From Pseudomonadota bacterium (GTDB lineage Bacteria; Pseudomonadota; Alphaproteobacteria; Sphingomonadales; Sphingomonadaceae): a stretch of DNA of 32,975 bases. Shown piece by piece: positions 9,492-19,375 of this stretch (positions are counted from its first letter, which is position 1; the number at the start of each line of letters is the position of its first letter). Under the pieces are notes generated by a model. That model made no database searches. It had not been told where the DNA came from and was given only the letters and a program-made list of their open reading frames with translations. The stretch spans positions 1 through 32,975 of the forward strand of contig JAKOWQ010000185.1 in NCBI GenBank assembly GCA_029781465.1, in the 5' to 3' direction. The translations under genes were made by a program, and so were the position numbers.

Positions 9492-9540
9492 GTTCCCGCG
9501 GCTATAGCCTGCGGCTTTGCGCTCGGCTATCACATTGGCC

Positions 9541-10501
9541 ATGGCCTTTCTGACATTGCCCGGTTCCGGCAACCCGCTCGCGCTGATCGAAGCCGAGGCA
9601 GAGCGCGACATCACCGCGCTAGATCGTGACCGGCTGATCGAACTCTACAAACAACATGGTGCATTGCTGCTGCGGGGCTTCGACGTCGGGGTCGATGCCT
9701 TCGGCGCCTTCTGCCGCAGCTTCTGCCCGACAGCGGCGATCAACGAATCTCCCGGTCGCAAGAACTTCGATGAGGAACTGGCGGTCCAGAGCGTCAACCT
9801 CGGTTCCGATCCCTTCCCGCTTCACCCCGAGCTCTCGCGCGAGCCGTGGAAACCTGACGCGGCGTTCTTCGCCTGTCTTCAGGCCCCTCGCCATGGCGGC
9901 CAGACCACGATCTGCGACGGGATCGCGCTGGCCAGGCATCTTCCCGAACCGATCCGTTACGCGCTGGCCCGGCATCGGCTGGTCTACCTCAGCCCGACAT
10001 TTCCCGAACTGTTCGAATTCTGGCTCGGCACCCGTGACCCCTCCGAGGCACAGCTTGCCAACCCGCCGCCGCAGTGCCCCTACAGCTTCCGCAAACTTGA
10101 AAATGGCCAGGTCGTGCGGATGTTCACCCGCCCGGCGCTGCACAAGCCGATGTTCGCCGACGACCCGGCCTTTGGCAACTTCCTGCTATTCTCTCGCTTC
10201 TACAACGGGCGCGGCGATTTTCCGCTGCTCGATACCCTGCGTCCGGTCCCCGAGGAATGGCTTCATGAAATCAAGGCACGCGGCGATGCGCTCAGCGTCG
10301 CGGTGGAGTGGCGCCAGGGCGACGTACTGATGCTCGACAACACCCGCTTCCTTCACGGACGGCTGCAGATCGATCCTGATGGCGAACGCGAGATCGCGAC
10401 CTTTTTTGGCTATCTCGCCTTTGCCGAACCTGACCCCGAGGAGCCTGAAATCGCTGTCTGGCGACTGGCGGATTTCGTTCCGCCCAGCCGCCCTGCGCCC
10501 G

Positions 10502-10515
<14 letters not shown>
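9541..10515 (+). CDS. TauD/TfdA-family Fe(II)/2-oxoglutarate-dependent dioxygenase
   Basis: [49 protein letters not shown]; metal-ligand candidates H95-P-E97 ([34 protein letters not shown]) and H272 ([20 protein letters not shown]). Confidence 0.88.
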
Positions 10516-13081
<2,566 letters not shown>

Positions 13082-13109
13082 GAGTGTATCAGCCTCCTGT
13101 CACACCGAG

Positions 13110-13137
13110 AGATAGTGTTGCGATTGGGCAACACAAG
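13110..13137 (-). promoter_or_regulatory. Candidate heat-shock (RpoH-like) promoter of clpB overlapping an inverted repeat
   Basis: On the minus strand CTTGTG-N16-CTATCT, resembling the alphaproteobacterial RpoH pattern (CTTG...CYTAT). GTGTTGC-N6-GCAACAC (13115-13134) fills the spacer. Confidence 0.45.
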
Positions 13138-13168
13138 GGGTGCGGGGCAAACAAAACCTCGTGAATGA

Positions 13169-13174
13169 TATAAT
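13169..13174 (+). promoter_or_regulatory. Possible -10 element for the DUF4139 genes
   Basis: Perfect TATAAT 55 bp upstream of the ATG at 13229, in an AT-rich patch; no convincing -35. Confidence 0.25.
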
Positions 13175-13228
13175 GTTTTATCGCTGGCGGGGCGGCAAGC
13201 TTCGTGCCACTCTGGTCCGACTATTGGG

Positions 13229-14719
13229 ATGAGGTTTACCATGCACTGTTCCCGGCTTGCCCTGATTGCCGCGCTTGCCAGCCTTCCGGCGGGCGCCATC
13301 GCCCAGAACGCCCAGGGCGATGTGGCGGTAACGATCTACAACAACAACCAGGCGCTGGTGCAGGACGTGCGCCAGGTGAACCTGCCGGGCGGGCGGACCC
13401 GCCAGGAATTCCCCGACGTTTCGGCGCAGATCCGCCCCGAGACAGTCACGCTTTCGGGCGACGGGTTCGGGATCGTCGAGCAGAATTTCGATTACGATCT
13501 GCTCACTCCCTCGGCGCTGATGGAAAAGGCCGTGGGCCAGACCATTACTCTGGTACGCACCAACCCGGCGACCGGCGCCGAAACCCGCGAGCGCGCCCAG
13601 GTTCTGGCCGCCAACGGCGGAGTCGTGCTCAAGATCGGCGAGCGGATCGAGGTACTGCGCGACGATGGCCTGCCGGTACGGGTGGTGTTCGATTCGATCC
13701 CGCCCAACCTGCGTGCCCGCCCGACCCTGTCGGTCACGCTCGATTCGAGCCGCGCGGGTCCGCGTCCGCTGACCCTGTCCTATCTCACCCCCGGCCTTGG
13801 CTGGGGCGCGGACTATGTCACCCTGTTCGATGAGAAGGCGGGCAAGATCGACGTCCAGGGCTGGGTCACGCTGACCAACAACACCGGCACCACATTCAGC
13901 AACGCCAGGGTGCTGATGGTTGCCGGGCAAGTCGGCAATGTCGCGCAGCGCTATGGCGGTTATCGTCCCACCAAGCCCGCGCCGCGCGGCAACGTGGCGG
14001 GCAGCGAGAGCGGCGGCGACCAGCTGGGCGATTTCCACATCTACCCGATCGAGGGGCGCACCACGATCGCCAACGCCCAGACCAAGCAGGTCAGCTTCCT
14101 CAACGCCGAGGGTGTGCCCGCGCAGAAGACCTACGAATACCGCTCGAGCTGGCTCGAAAGCCAGAGCGAGGCGCAAAGCGCGGCCTCGATCCTCAAGTTC
14201 TCCAATGCCCGTGCCGGGGGGATCGGAGCGGCCCTGCCGGCGGGGACGGTGCGGGTCTACATGCGCGATTCCAAGGGCCAGGCCCAGTTCATCGGTGAGA
14301 GCCAGATCCCGCACACGCCCGGCGGTTCGCGGCTGGCGATCCGCACCGGCGATGCCTTCGACGTCAAGGTCCAGCCGGTGGTCGACAAGCGCGAGGTGAT
14401 CTCCAGCGACGAATGGGAGATGTATGCCCGCTGGAAGGTCACCTACCCCGACGGCACGGTGAAGGAGGGCTATTCCGAACGGCCCAAGAGCTACTGGCGC
14501 ACCCAGATGCGCTATGTCGTCACCAATGCCCGCAATGTGCCGGTGACGGTCGACGTGGTCCAGGCCGGGCTCGGCCAATGGTGGTGGTGGCGTGACCTCA
14601 GGGTGCCCGCCGAATCGATTCCCGGCAGCCAGGACGACGCCGATACCCGCCACTGGGAAGTGCCGGTGCCCGCCCAGGGCAAGACCGAGCTGACCGTCAC
14701 CTTCCTGACCCCGTGGTGA
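13229..14719 (+). CDS. DUF4139 domain-containing exported protein (1)
   Basis: Signal peptide MHCSRLALIAALASLPAGAIAQ; DUF4139-like features (VAVTIYNNNQALVQDVRQVNLPGG..., SYLTPGLGWGADYV, YPIEGRTTIANAQTKQVSFL, ARWKVTYPDGTVKEG..). ATG at 13229 or 13241. Confidence 0.85.
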   Translation: MRFTMHCSRLALIAALASLPAGAIAQNAQGDVAVTIYNNNQALVQDVRQVNLPGGRTRQEFPDVSAQIRPETVTLSGDGFGIVEQNFDYDLLTPSALMEKAVGQTITLVRTNPATGAETRERAQVLAANGGVVLKIGERIEVLRDDGLPVRVVFDSIPPNLRARPTLSVTLDSSRAGPRPLTLSYLTPGLGWGADYVTLFDEKAGKIDVQGWVTLTNNTGTTFSNARVLMVAGQVGNVAQRYGGYRPTKPAPRGNVAGSESGGDQLGDFHIYPIEGRTTIANAQTKQVSFLNAEGVPAQKTYEYRSSWLESQSEAQSAASILKFSNARAGGIGAALPAGTVRVYMRDSKGQAQFIGESQIPHTPGGSRLAIRTGDAFDVKVQPVVDKREVISSDEWEMYARWKVTYPDGTVKEGYSERPKSYWRTQMRYVVTNARNVPVTVDVVQAGLGQWWWWRDLRVPAESIPGSQDDADTRHWEVPVPAQGKTELTVTFLTPW

Positions 14720-14729
14720 GGACCGCCCG

Positions 14730-16301
14730 GTGCGGCAGCTGATCGCCCTTGCATTGGCCTTGGCCCCGGCCCCGGCGCTGGCTCAGACCGCGCCGGTGAC
14801 TTCGGCCGGGCCGGACAAGGTGGCGGTGACCTTTTACCGCGATCCCTATCGCGGCAACGGCGAGATCGACCGTTTCAGCCCCGGCTCCTTCGCGCTGATC
14901 GTCGAGACCCGCACGGTCGACCTTCCCCCGGGCGAGGCGGTGGTACGCTTTGAAGGCGTGGCGGGCGGGATCGTGCCCAAGACCGCGATCCTGTTTGGCC
15001 CCTCCCCGCGCGAGCGCAACCGCGAGGCGGCGCTGCTTTCGCAAAAGGGACTGGTCGATGGATTCACCGGCCAGGCGGTGATCCTGCGCCGAACCGATCC
15101 CGCCACCGGCAAGGTGAGCGAGGAACGCGCAACGATCCGCTCCGCCGCCGACCGGCTGGTGGTGACCACCCCGCGCGGGGTGGAGGCGCTATATTGCAGC
15201 GGGCTCAACCAGACGCTGATCTACCCCGGCGTTCCGGCCGAGCTCTCGGCAAAGCCGGTGCTGACCATGACCACCAAGGACCAGCCGGGCGGACGGGCCA
15301 CGATCACGCTGGCCTATATCGCCACCGGGTTCGACTGGGATGCGACCTATGTCGGCACCCTGGGCGACGACGGCAAATCGTTGCAACTGCTGGCCTGGCT
15401 GACCATGGCCAGCGCGGATGAGACCAGCTTCCTCGATGCCCAGACCAACGCCGTCGCCGGGCGGATCAACCGCAGCGAGGATACCCGCGACGATACCGGC
15501 CAGTGGGCGCGCGCGGCGGCATCCTATCTCGACAAGTGGAGCGATTGCTGGCCCGCCGGGACCACCACCAGCGATCTCGGTTCCGGTGTGCCCCCGCCGC
15601 CGCCGCCACCGGCGCCCGCGCCGATGGCTGTGTCCTTCGAGAGCGCCGATATTGTCGTCACCGGGCAGCGGGTGCAGTCAAAGGCAATGGCGGCCCCGGT
15701 TGCCGTCACCGCGGTCTCGGAATCGCTGGGCGATCTCAAGCTCTATCGCATACCGGTGCCGGTCACCGTCGCCGCACGCAGTCAGAAGCAGGTCGCCTTC
15801 CTCAGCGCCGACAAGGTCCGGGGCGAGCTGGTCTATCGTTCGCAGGTCTGGCAGGATCCGGAGAGTCCGGAAATGCTGTTCCGCTTCCGCAACCGCAAGA
15901 GCGAGGGGCTGGGCGATCCGCTCCCGGCGGGCAAGGTCGTGCTCTATCAGGACAGCAAGTTCGGTCGCGCGCTGGTGGGCGAGAGCACCCTGCGCGACAA
16001 GACCACAGACGAGGAAGTGGAGATCGCCTTCGGCGAACCCAGCGGGGTAACGATCGACAGCAGCGACACGCTCGACGCCAAGAAGCGCTGGACCACGGTG
16101 ACCAGCACGATCCGTAACGCCAACCCCTTTGCGGTGCGCTTCGAGATCGAGTTCCCGACCGGCAACGGCTACGTCTATCGCGGCCTGCCCGGCAAGCTGG
16201 TGAGCAAGCCGGGCAAGAGAATCTGGGCAACAACGCTTGCGCCCGGCAGCGAGACCCGGTTCAGCTACCGCGTCGCCGAGGTCGAGGACGCGGCAGAATA
16301 G
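14730..16301 (+). CDS. DUF4139 domain-containing exported protein (2) with Pro-rich linker and TonB-box-like motif
   Basis: GTG start; signal peptide MRQLIALALALAPAPALAQ; paralogous to the upstream gene (ITLAYIATGFDWDATYVGTL, LKLYRIPVPVTVAARSQKQVAFLSADK); contains PPPPPPPAPAPMAVSFESADIVVTGQR. Confidence 0.85.
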   Translation: MRQLIALALALAPAPALAQTAPVTSAGPDKVAVTFYRDPYRGNGEIDRFSPGSFALIVETRTVDLPPGEAVVRFEGVAGGIVPKTAILFGPSPRERNREAALLSQKGLVDGFTGQAVILRRTDPATGKVSEERATIRSAADRLVVTTPRGVEALYCSGLNQTLIYPGVPAELSAKPVLTMTTKDQPGGRATITLAYIATGFDWDATYVGTLGDDGKSLQLLAWLTMASADETSFLDAQTNAVAGRINRSEDTRDDTGQWARAAASYLDKWSDCWPAGTTTSDLGSGVPPPPPPPAPAPMAVSFESADIVVTGQRVQSKAMAAPVAVTAVSESLGDLKLYRIPVPVTVAARSQKQVAFLSADKVRGELVYRSQVWQDPESPEMLFRFRNRKSEGLGDPLPAGKVVLYQDSKFGRALVGESTLRDKTTDEEVEIAFGEPSGVTIDSSDTLDAKKRWTTVTSTIRNANPFAVRFEIEFPTGNGYVYRGLPGKLVSKPGKRIWATTLAPGSETRFSYRVAEVEDAAE

Positions 16302-16313
16302 GGCTGGGCGGAC

Positions 16314-19130
16314 CTATTTCGCCTTGGAGATGACCGTCACCGGCTTCTTGCCGACCACATAGCCTGCAAAGAGCTGCTGCACCTGCGCGGCATCGACCCG
16401 CTCGATCCCTGTCACCTCGCTGAGCAGCACACTGCGAACACGCGGATCGATCAGCACCTGCGGCAGATTGCCGATCCACCACTCGTTGCTTTCATACTGC
16501 TTGGTGCGCGATTCGATCAGCGGGCGGCGGGCGCGGTCCAGTTCGTCGGCGCTGACCGGCTTGGCGGCAAGATCGGCGATCTGTTCGTCGAGCAGGCCCG
16601 CGAAGGTGGTGAAATTCCCTTCGGGAGTCTCGATCGAGACCGCAAGATAGCCCTGTCCGGCAATCTGCACCGAACCGACTGCCCCGGCGTTGGGCGAGTA
16701 GGTCAGCCCAAGTTTTTCGCGCACCGTATCGACCAGCCGCGCGCGCAGGATCGCGGCGGCGACATCGGCGGTGTAGCTGAGCGACGGATTGGCGAAATAA
16801 TCCGGCAGCGCCCAATAGCGGCCGTAGAATGCCTGGTCGGCGCGGCCCTTGTGGTTAACGATCCACGGCTCGTCGCGCCCGGCAGGCATGGTGATGGCGG
16901 GCTTGGCGACCGGCTTGCGCACCTGCTTGGGGCCGGCGGCGAAGGTGGTCTGCATCGCCTTGATCGCGCCGGCGACATCGATATCGCCGACAACGACGAC
17001 ATCCGCCGGGCCGGCCAGCGCCGGGCCGAGCAGCGCGGGCAGATCGGCCGGCGTGGTCGCGGCGATTTCGGCGCCGGTGGGCAGCTGTCCGAAACGCGAA
17101 TCCCCGCCGCTGGTCAGCCGCTGGGTCTCGCGCGTGAACACCGCACCCGCGTTGGCATCGACCTGGCCCGCAACCATCGGCCCGATCGCCGCCATCTTCT
17201 CGCCCAGCTCGGGCCGGAAACCCGGATCGCGGGCATAGGCGGCAAGCAGCTGCATCTCGCTGGCGAAGTCCGCCGGGCGGGTGTTGCCGGTCAGGCCGAA
17301 GCTGCGCACGCCGGCCTTGAGCTGGGCATTGACCACCAGCCCGCCCGACTGCGCCCAGCGCTGGATATCGGCCAGGGCCAGCTTGCCGGTGCCGCCCAGC
17401 GGCATCATGTCGACCGCCCACAGCGCCCGCAGCAGCGCCGGATCGGCGCCGGCGCGCCCGCTTCCCAACGAAACGCTGATCCGGATCTTGTCCTTCTCAA
17501 GCGTGCTCGGGCGGACCAGCAGACGGCTGCCGTTGGCGAAAGTCACCAGGGTGGTGCCAAGTTGCTTGTCCACCTTGCGCGCGACGACCTTACCCGGCGC
17601 GCCGAAGCTGGAATAGGGCCAGACGATAGCGGCATCGGCAGCGCGTGCGGCAAGCGGCTTGGCATAGTCCGCTGCCAATTCCGCGGCGAGCTTGTCGGCA
17701 CCGACGGGATCGCTCTGGCTTGAGCGGAACAGCACCGGCCCCTTGCCGGTAAAGGCCTGGCGCATCGCCGCCTCGACCGTTTCGGGGGTGAGCGCATCGA
17801 GAACCGGCCGCGCGAAATCGAGATCCTGACGCGGGCTGGTGTAGAGCTGATCCTGCGCGGCCGCGGTGAGCAGGCCATCGGCCAGATCCTCGTTCTTGCG
17901 GGTCGGCGCGTTGGCGGCGGCGGTATCAAGCTGGGTGCGCACCTGCGTTACCGCGCGCTTGAGCTCGTCGGCGGTAACCGGTCCGGCCGCCGCCTGGCGC
18001 TGCTCGAGAATCACCGCGGCCAGGGCCTCGTTCCATTTTTCGGGCGCGGCAGCCACTGCAAGCTGGGTCAGCGAGGCCGCCCCGACAAGATCGGGCACCA
18101 GCGCGGCCTGGCCGCCGACGAAGGGGCTGCCCGGCTTGGCGGCGCGATCGGCGATCCGGTTGTTGAGCACGGTCAGCGCGACGTACTGAACCAGCTGCGC
18201 CCGGTCATATTCGACCGTCGCGGCACGGGCGGCGCGCGGGCGCACCCAGCTCAGCGTCAGCAGATCGGGCGCCCCGGCGGAGGCATATTCGCTGGCGGGC
18301 ACGACCGGTTCGGGTTGACCCGGATCGAGCGTATCGGCCTGACCCTTGCCCTGCCAGTCGGAAAAACGCTCCTTGATCATCGCCTCGACCTTGGCCGGAT
18401 CGACATTGCCGACCACGATCAGGGTGGCGTTTTCGGGGCGGTAATTGGCCTCGTAGTAGCGTCGCAGCCGCGCGGGGCTGGCGCCCTTGATCGTCTCGAT
18501 CAACCCGATCGGCCAGCGCTGAACCGCGCGGGTTCCGGCCAGCGAGTTGCCGAGGTTGACCTTGACCGCCCGGTAGCCCGGAACATCGCGCACCCGCTCC
18601 TCCGAAAGAAGCACGCCGCGTTCGGCCTCGACCGTTGCCGGAGCCAGATCGAGCCGCCCGCCGATTTCGCGCAGCAGCATCAGCCCGGTTTCAAGCGCAC
18701 CGTCACCCGCCTTGGGGAAATTGAACATGTAGACCGTCTGGTCCTGCGCGGTGAAGGCATTGGTATCGGGGCCGAAACGCAGGCCATGGCGTTCGAGCAT
18801 CTTGATCACCTCGCCATCGGCAACATTGGTGCTGCCGCGAAAGGCCATGTGCTCGAGATAGTGGGCCAGGCCCTGTTCCTCGTCGCGCTCCTTCATCGAG
18901 CCTGAGCCGATCCGCATCCGCATCGCCACCCCGTCCGAGGGAGTCTCGTTGTGCAGGATCGCATAGCGCAGCCCATTGGGCAGCGTGCCGAACACCACCG
19001 CCGGATCGGCCTGACGCCCGGTATAGTCCTGCGCCCAGTGCCCCGCCTGCTTGAGCAGCGGTGCGTCGGCGATTGCCGGGACACACAGCAGCGTGGCCAG
19101 CATCAGGGCGAAAAAGGCGCGGATCTTCAT
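16314..19130 (-). CDS. M16-family zinc metallopeptidase (two-domain), exported
   Basis: HxxEH motif in HYLEHMAFRGSTNV; signal peptide MKIRAFFALMLATLLCVPAIADA. Start corrected from ORF start 19508 to ATG at 19130. Confidence 0.93.
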   Translation of the reverse strand: MKIRAFFALMLATLLCVPAIADAPLLKQAGHWAQDYTGRQADPAVVFGTLPNGLRYAILHNETPSDGVAMRMRIGSGSMKERDEEQGLAHYLEHMAFRGSTNVADGEVIKMLERHGLRFGPDTNAFTAQDQTVYMFNFPKAGDGALETGLMLLREIGGRLDLAPATVEAERGVLLSEERVRDVPGYRAVKVNLGNSLAGTRAVQRWPIGLIETIKGASPARLRRYYEANYRPENATLIVVGNVDPAKVEAMIKERFSDWQGKGQADTLDPGQPEPVVPASEYASAGAPDLLTLSWVRPRAARAATVEYDRAQLVQYVALTVLNNRIADRAAKPGSPFVGGQAALVPDLVGAASLTQLAVAAAPEKWNEALAAVILEQRQAAAGPVTADELKRAVTQVRTQLDTAAANAPTRKNEDLADGLLTAAAQDQLYTSPRQDLDFARPVLDALTPETVEAAMRQAFTGKGPVLFRSSQSDPVGADKLAAELAADYAKPLAARAADAAIVWPYSSFGAPGKVVARKVDKQLGTTLVTFANGSRLLVRPSTLEKDKIRISVSLGSGRAGADPALLRALWAVDMMPLGGTGKLALADIQRWAQSGGLVVNAQLKAGVRSFGLTGNTRPADFASEMQLLAAYARDPGFRPELGEKMAAIGPMVAGQVDANAGAVFTRETQRLTSGGDSRFGQLPTGAEIAATTPADLPALLGPALAGPADVVVVGDIDVAGAIKAMQTTFAAGPKQVRKPVAKPAITMPAGRDEPWIVNHKGRADQAFYGRYWALPDYFANPSLSYTADVAAAILRARLVDTVREKLGLTYSPNAGAVGSVQIAGQGYLAVSIETPEGNFTTFAGLLDEQIADLAAKPVSADELDRARRPLIESRTKQYESNEWWIGNLPQVLIDPRVRSVLLSEVTGIERVDAAQVQQLFAGYVVGKKPVTVISKAK

Positions 19131-19375
19131 GAGGGCACTCCGAAAGAAGCCAGGCGCGCCGCCAGGCGATCTGCCCAGGCACGCACGATAAGTGTGCTGC
19201 CTGAACACATTGTGCCACAATTTCAACAGCAAACCGACGCACGACATTTCAGTCCGAGCCCGGCGATTTGCGCTTGCGATGCCAGCCGGGGGGCCGCATG
19301 GCGTTGATCGAATTGACCTGTCCGGCAGCGGCAATATCGGGCTTGATGCCGGTGCGAACGATCCTTGGAGTTCCC

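Noticed and set aside
13115-13134. CIRCE element (HrcA operator) upstream of clpB
   Set aside because: The palindrome GTGTTGC-N6-GCAACAC does not match the CIRCE consensus in arm sequence or spacing.
15594-15630. Poly-proline/CCG-rich tract considered as a sequencing error or frameshift
   Set aside because: The frame stays open and both halves align with the DUF4139 paralog, so it reads as a genuine linker.
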